A stretch of 64,000 nucleotides of DNA from Streptomyces sp. CNH099 (GTDB lineage: Bacteria > Actinomycetota > Actinomycetes > Streptomycetales > Streptomycetaceae): contig AZWL01000012.1 in assembly GCA_000514715.1 (NCBI GenBank), positions 62,001-126,000 of the forward strand, in the 5' to 3' direction. Below the pieces are notes generated by a model, which worked only from the letters and a program-made list of their open reading frames with translations, was not told where the DNA came from and did not search any database. Shown here piece by piece: positions 8,350 through 17,599 of the stretch (within the stretch, counting starts at the first letter, position 1; each line of letters begins with the position of its first letter). The position numbers and the translations under genes are program-made.

Positions 8350-8969
8350 CAGTCCTTGAGCAGCTCCCGCACCGCCGGGGCCAGGGCGCGGAACGCCTTG
8401 CCGCGGTGGCTGATCGCGTTCTTCTCCGCCGGGGTCAGCTCCGCGCACGTACGCTCCTCGCCGAGCGGCTGCAGGATCGGGTCGTACCCGAAGCCGCCGC
8501 TGCCCGCCGGCTCGTACCGCAGCGTGCCCGCCAGCCGCCCCTCCGCGACCCGCTCCGTGCCGTCCGGCAGCGCGAGCGCCGCGGCGCAGGCGAAGTGCGC
8601 GGCGCGGTGCTCGGGGCCGACGTCGGCGAGCTGGGCGAGGAGCAGGGCGAGGTTCGCTGCGTCCACGTCGGCACCACCGTGGCGGCCGGACCAGCGGGCG
8701 GAGAAGATGCCGGGCGCGCCGCCGAGTACGTCGACGCAGAGCCCGGAGTCGTCGGCGACCGCGGGCAGCCCGGTGGCCCGCGCCAGCGCGTGCGCCTTGA
8801 GCAGGGCGTTCTCGGCGAAGGTCACGCCGGTCTCGGGCACGTCCGGCGCGTCGGGGAAGGCGTCGGCGCCGAGGAGCCGGGCGGCGACGCCCGCCGCGCC
8901 GAGGATGGCGCGCAGCTCGGTGACCTTGCCCTCGTTGCGGGTGGCGAGGACGAGGCGGTCCGCGGTCAC
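8349..8969 (-). CDS. rdgB: XTP/dITP pyrophosphatase (RdgB/HAM1)
   Basis: The 206-residue house-cleaning enzyme hydrolyses ITP, dITP and XTP to monophosphates, keeping deaminated purines out of nucleic acids. Signature blocks are VLATRNEGKVTELRAIL at the N-terminus, TGVTFAENALLKA, AVADDSGLCVDVLGGAPGIFSARW (read in parts), GFGYDPIL and SHRGKA near the C-terminus. GTG at 8969 is preferred over GTG 8978 because it overlaps the upstream stop in a GTGA junction. It is the last gene of an operon rph-lipoprotein-rdgB, an order common in actinobacteria. Confidence 0.93.
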   Translation of the reverse strand: MTADRLVLATRNEGKVTELRAILGAAGVAARLLGADAFPDAPDVPETGVTFAENALLKAHALARATGLPAVADDSGLCVDVLGGAPGIFSARWSGRHGGADVDAANLALLLAQLADVGPEHRAAHFACAAALALPDGTERVAEGRLAGTLRYEPAGSGGFGYDPILQPLGEERTCAELTPAEKNAISHRGKAFRALAPAVRELLKD

Positions 8970-9355
8970 GGCGTGCACACCTTCGTCAGCTCGCCGGCGG
9001 CGTCGCCGACCGGCTGGAAGTCGGGGACCTCGCCGCGGTCGGCGGCCTGCTGGGCGTTGTCGACGGCCCGCTGCATGTCGTCGACGGCCCTGCCGACGTC
9101 GCCGTCGTCGGTCTTGTCGCCGAAGTCGTTGAGGCTCCGTTCGATCTCGTCGAGCGCGTCCGCGGCGGCCTGCGGGTCCTCACCCGCGCCGGAGACGGCC
9201 TCCTGCAGCCGGTCGACGTCGGCCGCGACCTCGGTGGCGAGCTGCGCGCAGTCTATGGCCTTGCTGACCGCGTCACACGCGCCGGTGAACGCCACCGCGG
9301 CGGCCCCCGCCGCCAGCGCGACGCCGGCGCGCGTCCAGCGCTTCCTCCCCTTCAC
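8966..9355 (-). CDS. Small secreted protein or lipoprotein between rph and rdgB
   Basis: The 129-residue protein has a basic N-terminus, a hydrophobic segment (AGVALAAGAAAVAFTGAC) and a cysteine that could be a lipobox (TGAC, imperfect at -3). The rest is acidic and helical (ADVDRLQEAVSGAGEDPQAA, DEIERSLNDFG, DDMQRAVDNAQQAADRG), suggesting a three-helix bundle outside the membrane. GTG 9355 overlaps the rph stop as GTGA, and its own stop overlaps rdgB as GTGA, so the three genes are translationally coupled. Function is unknown; I recognise it only as a conserved streptomycete neighbour of rph and rdgB. Confidence 0.7.
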   Translation of the reverse strand: MKGRKRWTRAGVALAAGAAAVAFTGACDAVSKAIDCAQLATEVAADVDRLQEAVSGAGEDPQAAADALDEIERSLNDFGDKTDDGDVGRAVDDMQRAVDNAQQAADRGEVPDFQPVGDAAGELTKVCTP

Positions 9356-10110
9356 CGGTCTCCCTCCAGTGCCTCGCGCTGCAGCCCGTCCAGCTGCGCG
9401 CAGCCGCCGACCGCGAGGTCGAGCAGCGCGTCGAGTTCGGCCCGGGCGAAGGGCTCCCCCTCCGCCGTGCCCTGCACCTCGACGAAGCGGCCGTCGCCGG
9501 TGCAGACGACGTTCATGTCGGTCTCCGCCCGCACGTCCTCCTCGTAGCAGAGGTCGAGCAGTGGTACGGAGCCTACGATGCCGACGCTGACGGCGGCCAC
9601 GGTGCCGGTCAGCGGGGTCGCCCTGGACTTGATCAGCTTGTTGCGCCGCCCCCACGCGACGGCGTCGGCGAGGGCCACGTACGCCCCGGTGATGGCGGCG
9701 GTACGGGTGCCGCCGTCGGCCTGGAGGACGTCGCAGTCGAGGACGACGGTGTTCTCGCCGAGGGCCTTGAAGTCGATGACGGCCCGCAGCGAACGGCCGA
9801 TGAGCCGGGAGATCTCGTGCGTCCGCCCGCCGATCTTGCCGCGTACGGACTCCCGGTCCCCCCGGGTGTTCGTGGACCGCGGCAGCATCGCGTACTCCGC
9901 GGTGACCCAGCCCTCGCCGCTGCCCTTGCGCCAGCGCGGCACGCCCTCGGTGAAGCTGGCGGTGCACAGCACCCGGGTGTCGCCGAAGGAGATCAGCACG
10001 GACCCCTCGGCGTGCATGCTCCAGCCGCGTTCCAGCGCCACCGGGCGCAGCTCGGCGGGGGTACGACCGTCGAAGCGGGAGGAGCCGGCGAAGGGCTCGG
10101 GAGTAGGCAT
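9352..10110 (-). CDS. rph: Ribonuclease PH
   Basis: The 252-residue phosphorolytic 3'-to-5' exoribonuclease trims tRNA 3' ends using phosphate. Family blocks visible are SSRFDGRTPAELRPV, the substrate loop LPRSTNTRGDRESVRGKIGGRTHEI (in parts), ISRLIGRSLRAVIDF, DCDVLQADGGTRTAAITGAYVAL (in parts) and the C-terminal LDLCYEEDVRAETDMNVV. Length and all phosphate-binding arginines look normal. It heads the rph-lipoprotein-rdgB operon. ATG 10110 is the only good start. Confidence 0.95.
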   Translation of the reverse strand: MPTPEPFAGSSRFDGRTPAELRPVALERGWSMHAEGSVLISFGDTRVLCTASFTEGVPRWRKGSGEGWVTAEYAMLPRSTNTRGDRESVRGKIGGRTHEISRLIGRSLRAVIDFKALGENTVVLDCDVLQADGGTRTAAITGAYVALADAVAWGRRNKLIKSRATPLTGTVAAVSVGIVGSVPLLDLCYEEDVRAETDMNVVCTGDGRFVEVQGTAEGEPFARAELDALLDLAVGGCAQLDGLQREALEGDR

Positions 10111-10194
10111 GGCCCCGAGCCTATAGGTCGTACATGAAGCCGCCCGCCCCCTCCCCGGCCCGGGGAGGGGGCGGGCGCGGGTGGGCGCCGGCGG

Positions 10195-10428
10195 CTACAT
10201 CATGTCCTCGATCTCGGCTGCCAGGGGGTCCGCGTCGGTGCCGATGACGACCTGGACCGCGGTGCCCATGTGGACGACGCCGTGGGCGCCGGCGGCCTTC
10301 AGGGCCGTGTCGTCGACCAGTGCCGGATCCGCGACCTCCGTGCGGAGGCGGGTGATGCAGCCCTCGATCTCTTCGATGTTCGCGATCCCGCCGAGGCCGG
10401 CGACGATCTTCTCAGCCTTGCTGGGCAT
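10195..10428 (-). CDS. nagF: PTS glucose/N-acetylglucosamine-type EIIB subunit
   Basis: The 77-residue free-standing EIIB domain passes phosphate from EIIA to the incoming sugar. The phosphorylated cysteine is C24 in the motif EGCITRLRTEV, followed by the usual DPALVDDTALKAAGAHGVV. The start at ATG 10428 follows GGAG at 8 bp. It is divergent from a separate EIIC gene, and a DasR-type dre palindrome lies 31 bp upstream. In S. coelicolor a small EIIB gene (nagF) has this position next to rph and opposite nagE; the symbol is given on that synteny. No EIIA is encoded here, so a general EIIA elsewhere (Crr) is expected. Confidence 0.88.
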   Translation of the reverse strand: MPSKAEKIVAGLGGIANIEEIEGCITRLRTEVADPALVDDTALKAAGAHGVVHMGTAVQVVIGTDADPLAAEIEDMM

Positions 10429-10458
10429 GCCACACGCTCCAGGTTCTTTCATGAGGGC

Positions 10459-10474
10459 ACTGGTCTACTCCAGT
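10459..10474. promoter_or_regulatory. DasR-responsive element (dre) upstream of nagF
   Basis: ACTGGTCTACTCCAGT is a near-palindrome matching the DasR binding consensus (core TGGTCTAGACCA) except around the centre. It lies 31 bp upstream of the EIIB start codon. DasR is the GntR-family repressor of aminosugar uptake in Streptomyces, released by glucosamine-6-phosphate, so GlcNAc control of this gene is expected. Confidence 0.85.
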
Positions 10475-10591
10475 ATGCGCCAGCTCTCACGATGCACGGA
10501 CCGGGCGAAGATTCATGAAGTGTGACGATCCTCCCCGGCGGCCAATGTGAACGGAATCCGGTATTCCGTTATCCTCGCTCACCGTGTGAGA

Positions 10592-10624
10592 ATAGGTCTA
10601 CACCACTCAAAGGTGTAGACCACC
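10592..10624. promoter_or_regulatory. Tandem, inverted pair of dre-like sites upstream of nagE
   Basis: Two dre-like 16-mers, 10592-10607 and 10609-10624, lie back to back just before the EIIC start. They also form an exact inverted repeat, GGTCTACACC (10595-10604) and GGTGTAGACC (10612-10621), with a 7-bp spacer. DasR binding here would block the +-strand promoter. The paired site may give tighter repression than the single site on the nagF side. Confidence 0.75.
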
Positions 10625-10645
10625 TGCGTTCCGATGGAGGAATGG

Positions 10646-11899
<1,254 letters not shown>

Positions 11900-11998
11900 C
11901 GCCCGCCGCGGTGCCCGGCGCGGTGCCCGGCGTACCGCGGGGAGGTCCGGGGCCGTACGGCGCGGTCCCGGGCCCCGCCGGTCCGGCGGCGCCGGCCG

Positions 11999-12751
11999 TC
12001 AGACCTCGTACACCGCGCCCGCGCGCGCCAGTTCCACCGGTCCCCCGTACGCGCCCCGGGCGTCCCGCAGGTTCACCTGCGGGTCCGTCCACGGCGGGAT
12101 GTGCGTCAGCACCAGCCGCCCCACCTCCGCCGCCGCGGCGGCCTCGCCCGCCTCGCGGCCGTTGAGGTGCAGGTCGGGGATCTCCTCGCGGCCGTGCGTG
12201 AACGCCGCCTCGCACAGCAGCAGGTCGGCGGCGGCGCTCAGCTCCGTCAGCGCGCCGCAGGGGCCGGTGTCGCCGGAGTAGACGAGGCTGCGGCCGTCGT
12301 GCTCGATGCGGAAGGCGTACGCCTCGACCGGGTGGCTGACGCGGTCCGCGTGCACCGTGAAGGGGCCGATCTCGAACGCGCCGCGCTCCAGCGCCCGGAA
12401 GTCGAAGACCTCGCTCATCGACGTCTCCGAAGGGGTGTCCGCGTACGCCGTGGTCAGCCGCTGCTCCGTGCCCTTGGGGCCGTAGACGGGGAGCACCTCG
12501 GCGGGGCCGCCCTCGTGGCGGTAGTAGCGCGCGACGAAGTAGGCGCACATGTCGATGCAGTGGTCCGCGTGGAGGTGGCTCAGCAGGATGGCGTCGAGGT
12601 CGTACAGTCCGCGGTGCTGCTGCAGCGCCCCCAGCGCGCCGTTGCCCATGTCGAGCAGGAGCGCGTACCCCTCCGCCTCGACCAGGTAGCTCGAACACGC
12701 GGATTCCGCGGACGGGAACGAGCCCGAGCAACCGACGACGGTGAGCTTCAT
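11999..12751 (-). CDS. MBL-fold metallo-hydrolase (RNase Z/cyclic phosphodiesterase-like)
   Basis: The 250-residue protein has the metallo-beta-lactamase fold and a complete metal motif SHLHADHC (HxHxDH), SGDTGPCGAL supplying the bridging aspartate, and a late histidine in LTHIPPWTD. The N-terminus MKLTVVGCSGSFPSAESACSS is typical of actinobacterial members near rph and the cysO-cysM locus, which are often labelled cyclic-nucleotide phosphodiesterases. No exosite typical of RNase Z is evident. Start ATG 12751 follows GGAGG. It is convergent with nagE. The true substrate is uncertain. Confidence 0.85.
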   Translation of the reverse strand: MKLTVVGCSGSFPSAESACSSYLVEAEGYALLLDMGNGALGALQQHRGLYDLDAILLSHLHADHCIDMCAYFVARYYRHEGGPAEVLPVYGPKGTEQRLTTAYADTPSETSMSEVFDFRALERGAFEIGPFTVHADRVSHPVEAYAFRIEHDGRSLVYSGDTGPCGALTELSAAADLLLCEAAFTHGREEIPDLHLNGREAGEAAAAAEVGRLVLTHIPPWTDPQVNLRDARGAYGGPVELARAGAVYEV

Positions 12752-12952
12752 CGGGGAAGGACCTCCGGCACGGTCGGGACGGGGCGACGATGCCCCGCCG
12801 GCTCTGCCGAGGGTAAGCCGGGACGGGCCGCAGCGGTCCCCCGGCCATCCCGGTTGTGGGCGGAATCACCAGGATGCCGGGGGTACGGCCCGCGCCCGCC
12901 GATGCCGCGGCGCGGGCGCGGGACAGCGGCCGATCGGCCCTAGGATCGGCCT

Positions 12953-13177
12953 ATGGACACCTGGTGGCCGGCCGTCGCGGCCGTGGTGGTGCTGGCGGTG
13001 ATCGCCGGGCTGGTCGACAGCTTCGGGCGGGTGCGCCGCGCGCACCGGCGCCCGGACGGGCCGGAGCCGGGCGAGACGCCGGGCGAGAACGGATCTCCGG
13101 GCGGGAACGGATCCGGGGGCGCGGACGCCGACGCGGACGACAACGGGGACGGGACCGGGAGCGGCGCCGGCACCTGA
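12953..13177 (+). CDS. Small single-span membrane protein
   Basis: The 74-residue protein has one N-terminal membrane helix (WWPAVAAVVVLAVIAGLVDSF), a basic stretch (RVRRAHRRP) and then a Gly/Asp-rich disordered tail. The orientation is probably N-out/C-in from the positive-inside rule. TAGGAT at 12941-12946 places a likely transcription start at or next to the ATG, so the mRNA is probably leaderless. It begins the block leading into mec-cysO-cysM. No function is known. Confidence 0.6.
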   Translation: MDTWWPAVAAVVVLAVIAGLVDSFGRVRRAHRRPDGPEPGETPGENGSPGGNGSGGADADADDNGDGTGSGAGT

Positions 13178-13275
13178 GCCGGGCCCGCAGGAGCGCGACT
13201 GGCATCTGAGCGGATCCGTCTCAGCGTGCGGGACGTACGCGGTGGGTCCGCCACGGCCGTGCCATCCTTGCGGCC

Positions 13276-13728
13276 ATGCTGACCATCACGGAGGAGCTGT
13301 ACGAGCAGATCGTCGCGCACGCCCGCAAGGACTATCCGGACGAGGCGTGCGGCGTGGTCGCGGGCCCGGCGCCGGCGCCCCCGGACGGCCGTCCCGAGCG
13401 CTTCATCCCCATGCTCAACGCCGCCCGCTCGCCCACGTTCTACCAGTTCGACTCGATGGACCTCTACTGGCTCGACCGCGAGCTGGACGAGCGGGACGAG
13501 GAGCAGGTGGTGATCTACCACTCGCACACCGCGACCGAGGCGTACCCCTCCCGCACGGACATCGAGCTGGCCCAGGAGCCCGGCGCGCACTACGTCCTCG
13601 TCTCCGTCGCCGAGTCCGGCGCCGGCGAAGGGCCCGTCTCCTTCCGCTCGTTCCGCATCGTGGACGGTGTGGTCACCGAGGAGGACGTGGCCGTGGTCAC
13701 CTCGTACGACGAAGCCCCCGCGGGCTGA
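13276..13728 (+). CDS. mec: JAMM-family zinc metallopeptidase Mec (CysO-cysteine hydrolase)
   Basis: The 150-residue MPN/JAB1 protein has a complete active site: E23 and the H-x-H-x7-S-x2-D motif with H82, H84, S92 and D95. In Mycobacterium tuberculosis Mec releases cysteine from the CysO-cysteine adduct made by CysM. All three partners lie together here (mec, cysO, cysM), so the same role is expected. Because CysO in this genome has a tail beyond its di-glycine, Mec may also mature CysO. Mec is cytosolic. The start at 13276 has no clear ribosome-binding site, as in many leaderless streptomycete genes. Confidence 0.92.
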   Translation: MLTITEELYEQIVAHARKDYPDEACGVVAGPAPAPPDGRPERFIPMLNAARSPTFYQFDSMDLYWLDRELDERDEEQVVIYHSHTATEAYPSRTDIELAQEPGAHYVLVSVAESGAGEGPVSFRSFRIVDGVVTEEDVAVVTSYDEAPAG

Positions 13729-13785
13729 GTCCGCATGGTGAAACGGGGATCCGGCACGCGGACGGGGAATCGATACGATGAGCCC

Positions 13786-13929
13786 ATGGTTGACGAGGAC
13801 GTGACCCGGAAACCGCCGGGCCGGCAGGTGCTGCTCGTGGCCCGTCTGCACGTCGACCTCTGCCGTCTCGCCAGCGCCGCCTGTCCGGCCGCGCCGCCCC
13901 GCGCGGCCGGCCGCGTCCCGACCGCCTGA
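13786..13929 (+). CDS. Putative sulfur-metabolism leader peptide
   Basis: A 47-codon reading frame contains LLVARLHVDLCRLASAACPA, the core of a leader-peptide family often found in front of cysteine and sulfur genes in actinobacteria. TACGAT at 13774-13779 sits 6 bp before the ATG, indicating a leaderless transcript that starts at this peptide. The two cysteine codons fit sensing of charged tRNA-Cys during translation. The 131-bp stretch between its stop and cysO would hold the regulatory RNA structure. By position it probably controls cysO-cysM. Confidence 0.7.
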   Translation: MVDEDVTRKPPGRQVLLVARLHVDLCRLASAACPAAPPRAAGRVPTA

Positions 13930-14060
13930 CGCCCGCGTCCGGCGCCCGCGTCCGACACCCGCCCGCGTACGTCCGTACGTCCCGCCCCCTGCGGTGCCGC
14001 GGCCGACCGTGCCCGCGCCCCGCCCGCAGCCCGACTCCCGCATCCCACAGGAGCCCCGAA

Positions 14061-14369
14061 ATGGCCATCGAGGTCCGCATCCCGACCATCCTCCGCACCT
14101 ACACCGACGGCGAGAAGGCCGTGCAGGGCGACGGCACCACCCTGGCGGAGCTGTTCGACGACCTGGAGTCCCGCCACACCGGTATCCGCGAGCGCCTGGT
14201 CGACGGCGGTGAGCTGCGCCGCTTCGTCAACGTCTACCTCAACGACGAGGACGTCCGCTTCCTCGACGGGATCACCACCAAGCTCGCCGACGGCGACAGC
14301 GTGACGATCCTGCCCGCCGTCGCCGGCGGCTCCGACGGCGCCCGTACGGAGCGCAGGGCCGGCGCCTGA
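14061..14369 (+). CDS. cysO: CysO sulfur-carrier protein (ThiS/MoaD-like) with C-terminal tail
   Basis: The 102-residue ubiquitin-fold protein carries sulfur as a C-terminal thiocarboxylate for cysteine synthesis. It starts MAIEVRIPTILRTYTDGEKAV, has RRFVNVYLNDEDVRFL in the middle, and ends with the family motif ILPAVAGG. Unusually the di-glycine is not terminal: 12 more residues (SDGARTERRAGA) follow before the stop. The JAMM protease encoded upstream could remove them. The stop overlaps cysM as TGATG, so translation is coupled. Confidence 0.92.
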   Translation: MAIEVRIPTILRTYTDGEKAVQGDGTTLAELFDDLESRHTGIRERLVDGGELRRFVNVYLNDEDVRFLDGITTKLADGDSVTILPAVAGGSDGARTERRAGA

Positions 14370-15319
14370 TGCGCTACGACAGCCCCCTCGCGGCCGTCGG
14401 CAACACGCCCCTGGTCCACCTGCCGCGCCTCTCCCCCGCCCCGGAGGTGCGGATCTGGGCGAAGCTGGAGGACCGCAACCCGACCGGCTCGGTGAAGGAC
14501 CGCCCGGCGCTGTTCATGATCGAGCAGGCCGAGAAGGACGGCCGGCTGACCCCCGGCTGCACGATCCTGGAGCCGACCTCCGGCAACACCGGCATCTCGC
14601 TGGCCATGGCGGCCGGGCTCAAGGGCTACCGCATCGTCTGCGTGATGCCGGAGAACACCAGCGAGGAGCGCCGCCAGCTGCTCGCCATGTGGGGCGCGGA
14701 GATCATCTCCTCGCCGGCGGCCGGCGGCTCCAACACCGCCGTACGGGTCGCCAAGGAGCTGGCCGCCGAGCACCCGGACTGGGTGATGCTCTACCAGTAC
14801 GGCAACCCGGACAACGCCGGCGCGCACTACGCCACCACCGGCCCGGAGATCCTGGCCGACCTGCCCTCGCTCACGCACTTCGTGGCCGGCCTCGGCACCA
14901 CGGGCACGCTCATGGGCGCCGGCCGGTTCCTGCGCGAGCAGCGCCCGGACGTGCAGATCGTGGCCGCCGAGCCGCGCTACGACGACCTCGTCTACGGGCT
15001 GCGCAACCTCGACGAGGGCTTCGTCCCCGAGTTGTACGACGAGTCCGTGCTCACCACCCGCTACTCGGTCGGCTCCGCGGACGCGGTCACCCGCACCCGC
15101 GAGCTGCTGCGCCAGGAGGGCATCTTCGCGGGCATCTCCACCGGGGCCTCGCTGCACGCCGCGATCGGCGTGGGCCGCAAGGCGGTACGGGCCGGGGAGC
15201 GCGCCGACATCGCCTTCCTCGTCGCGGACGGCGGCTGGAAGTACCTGTCGACGGGCATCTACACCGCCGCGACCGCGGAAGAGGCCGTCGAAGCGCTGCA
15301 CGGCCAGCTCTGGGCCTAG
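14369..15319 (+). CDS. cysM: CysO-dependent O-phosphoserine sulfhydrylase / cysteine synthase B
   Basis: The 316-residue PLP enzyme replaces the phosphate or acetate of an activated serine with sulfur. The PLP lysine is K43 in TGSVKDRPA, the phosphate-cup motif is EPTSGNTGISLAM (70-75), and FVAGLGTTGTLMGAGRFL provides the glycine loop. In mycobacteria CysM uses CysO thiocarboxylate and O-phosphoserine, giving CysO-Cys for Mec to cleave; the adjacent mec and cysO support this here. The start is the ATG overlapping the cysO stop. A very strong hairpin terminator follows. Confidence 0.94.
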   Translation: MRYDSPLAAVGNTPLVHLPRLSPAPEVRIWAKLEDRNPTGSVKDRPALFMIEQAEKDGRLTPGCTILEPTSGNTGISLAMAAGLKGYRIVCVMPENTSEERRQLLAMWGAEIISSPAAGGSNTAVRVAKELAAEHPDWVMLYQYGNPDNAGAHYATTGPEILADLPSLTHFVAGLGTTGTLMGAGRFLREQRPDVQIVAAEPRYDDLVYGLRNLDEGFVPELYDESVLTTRYSVGSADAVTRTRELLRQEGIFAGISTGASLHAAIGVGRKAVRAGERADIAFLVADGGWKYLSTGIYTAATAEEAVEALHGQLWA

Positions 15320-15348
15320 CGGCCGGCGGCAGCGCGGAAGCGCACGGT

Positions 15349-15390
15349 ACGGTGCGTTCGGCGGGCGTCGCCGCCCGCCGAACGCACCGT
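15349..15390. terminator. 19-bp perfect hairpin terminator
   Basis: Arms 15349-15367 and 15372-15390 are exact reverse complements over 19 bp with a TCGC loop. It lies between convergent cysM and the amino-acid permease and probably ends transcription from both sides. No T-run follows. Confidence 0.85.
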
Positions 15391-15483
15391 CTCCGGCGCC
15401 CCGCCGCGTCCTCCGGCGGCCCGGCGCCGCCCCGCCCTCCGCGTCTTGCCGCACCCTCCTGCGCCCTACGGCGCCTACCGGGC

Positions 15484-16920
15484 CTACTGCGCCCCGGCGG
15501 CGTACTCCGACGCCGGCCCGCCGCCGCGGGCCTCGCCGCGCCTGCTCACCGCCCAGCCCGCCGACAGCAGCACGGCCCAGCAGGCGCCCACGTACAGCGA
15601 GACCCGGGCGTCGGCGTCCAGCGCCGTGAGCACGGTGACGAAGACGAGGAACGCCAGCGCGAGCCAGCTGCACACCGACCCGCCGGGCGCGGGGAACGAG
15701 GAGGCGGGCAGCCGGCCGGCGGCGACCCGGCGGCGGAAGCGGATGTGGCTGACGAGGATCATCGCCCAGGTCCAGATGCCGGCGGCGGTGGCCACGGACA
15801 TGACGTACCCGAACGCCTTCTCCGGTACGAGGTAGTTGAGCACCACGCCGACCGACATGACCACGACCGACAGCGCGATGCCCGCGGCCGGCACCCGGCG
15901 GGCGCTGAGCCTGCCGAAGACCTTCGGCGCCTCGGAGTTGGCGGCCAGGGCGCGCAGCATGCGGCCGGTGGAGTACATGCCGGAGTTGCACGACGACAGG
16001 GCGGCGGTGAGCACGACGAAGTTGACGATGCCGGCCGCGAGCGGGATGCCGATCCTGCCGAAGGCCGCGACGAACGGGCTGACGCCGGCGCTGAACTCGG
16101 TCCACCGGACCACCGACAGGATGACGATCAGCGAGCCGACGTAGAAGAGGACGATCCGCCAGGGCAGCGTGTTGATCGCCTTGGGCAGGGTCTTCTCGGG
16201 GTTCGTGCTCTCGCCCGCGGTGACGCCGACGAGTTCGACGGCGAGGTAGGCGAACATCACACCCTGCAGCGTCATGAGGCTGTCACCGACGCCGTGCGGG
16301 AAGAAGCCGCCGTGGCTCCAGAGGTTGGCGGGGGTGGCGGCGTCACCGGCCGCGGAGAAGCCGAGGGTGAGCACGCCGACACCGATGACGATCATGCCGA
16401 TGATCGCGGTGACCTTGACCATCGAGAACCAGAACTCCAGCTCCCCGAAGATCTTCACCGAGATCAGGTTGACGCCGAAGAGGAGCAGCAGGAAGCCCAG
16501 CGCGCTGAGCCACTGCGGGACGGCGGGCCACCAGTAGTTGATGTAGATGGCGGCGGCCGTCAGCTCGGTCATGCCGGTGACTGCCCACATCAGCCAGTAC
16601 GTCCAGCCGGTGACGTAGCCGAAGTACGGGCCGAGGAACTCGCGCGCGTACTCGGCGAAGCTGCCCGAGACCGGGCGGTAGAGCAGCAGTTCGCCCAGGG
16701 CCCGCATGATGAAGAAGATGACGAGGCCGGCGAGCGCGTACATGAAGACGAGGCTGGGGCCGGCCCTCTCGATGATCTTGCCGGCGCCGAGGAAGAGGCC
16801 CACTCCGATGGCGCCGCCGATGGCGATCATCTGGACCTGGCGGCTGCCCAGCCCGCGCTCGTAGCCCTCGTCGGCGGCCGGGGCCCCGCGGCCGCCCTCC
16901 GGGAGCTTCGCAGTGGTCAT
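15484..16920 (-). CDS. Amino acid permease (APC superfamily)
   Basis: The 478-residue membrane transporter has twelve predicted helices. The first carries the APC signature MIAIGGAIGVGLFLGAGKII. FAEYAREFLGPYFGYVTGWTYWLMW and FAYLAVELVGVTAGE (read in parts) place it in the AAT family of proton-coupled amino-acid importers such as AnsP, GabP and AroP. The substrate cannot be fixed from sequence. It is followed (on its strand) by the 19-bp terminator shared with cysM, and DUF2017/clpS lie upstream on the same strand after a 73-bp gap. Confidence 0.9.
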   Translation of the reverse strand: MTTAKLPEGGRGAPAADEGYERGLGSRQVQMIAIGGAIGVGLFLGAGKIIERAGPSLVFMYALAGLVIFFIMRALGELLLYRPVSGSFAEYAREFLGPYFGYVTGWTYWLMWAVTGMTELTAAAIYINYWWPAVPQWLSALGFLLLLFGVNLISVKIFGELEFWFSMVKVTAIIGMIVIGVGVLTLGFSAAGDAATPANLWSHGGFFPHGVGDSLMTLQGVMFAYLAVELVGVTAGESTNPEKTLPKAINTLPWRIVLFYVGSLIVILSVVRWTEFSAGVSPFVAAFGRIGIPLAAGIVNFVVLTAALSSCNSGMYSTGRMLRALAANSEAPKVFGRLSARRVPAAGIALSVVVMSVGVVLNYLVPEKAFGYVMSVATAAGIWTWAMILVSHIRFRRRVAAGRLPASSFPAPGGSVCSWLALAFLVFVTVLTALDADARVSLYVGACWAVLLSAGWAVSRRGEARGGGPASEYAAGAQ

Positions 16921-16993
16921 GTGGAGTTGCGCCCTTTCCCGTGCGGTCCCCGGACTGGAGCTTTACCACGGGAAAAGGGTGATTATGTGCAGA

Positions 16994-17599
16994 TTAGTCC
17001 GTTGGCATGAGCGTCTCGACCAGCGTCTCCTGCAGTCCGCCCAGCCACAGGTACGCCATCACCATCGGCTTGCGCTCGTCCTCGTCCGGCAGCCGGAACA
17101 GCACCTCGCCGTCGTCGTCGTCCCGGATGTCGAGCCGGGCGCCGATGGCCAGCCGCAGGTCGTTGAGCGTCCCGAGCCACTGCCGCGACTCCTCCGGACC
17201 GATCTTGAGCACCGCGCCGCCCTCGCCCTGCACGGCCAGCGAGTCGAGCCCGCGGACGACGGCCAGGGCATTCTCGCGCTTGCTCTCCCGCAGGTCGGGC
17301 TCGGTGTAGCGGCGGAACTCCGCCGAGCGGGCCCGCTCCTCGTCGTCGGGGCCCTGGCCCGGTTCGCCGTACGCGTCCGGGAAGAGCCGCGCCAGCGCCG
17401 GGTCGGTCGGCGGCTTGCTGGGGCCCTCGGCGAAGAGCGCGTCCAGCGGGTCGGCGGGCTGCTCCGCGTCCGCGGGGGCGTCGCCGGGGCCGATCAGCTC
17501 CAGCAGCTGCACGGTCAGGGTGCGCAGGATGGAGATCTCCAGCTCGTCCAGCGCGACGGCGGCGCCGCCGCCCGGGACCGCCTCGAACTGCCCCGCCAT
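16994..17599 (-). CDS. DUF2017 family protein
   Basis: The 201-residue soluble protein is of the actinobacterial DUF2017 family, nearly always found directly after clpS. It is helical with an acidic middle and the conserved end QWLGTLNDLRLAIGARLDI...MAYLWLGGLQETLVETL (read in parts). The ATG at 17599 overlaps the clpS stop as TGATG, so the two proteins are translationally coupled. Coupling with ClpS suggests a role in or around the N-degron/Clp pathway, but no activity is known. Confidence 0.85.
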   Translation of the reverse strand: MAGQFEAVPGGGAAVALDELEISILRTLTVQLLELIGPGDAPADAEQPADPLDALFAEGPSKPPTDPALARLFPDAYGEPGQGPDDEERARSAEFRRYTEPDLRESKRENALAVVRGLDSLAVQGEGGAVLKIGPEESRQWLGTLNDLRLAIGARLDIRDDDDGEVLFRLPDEDERKPMVMAYLWLGGLQETLVETLMPTD

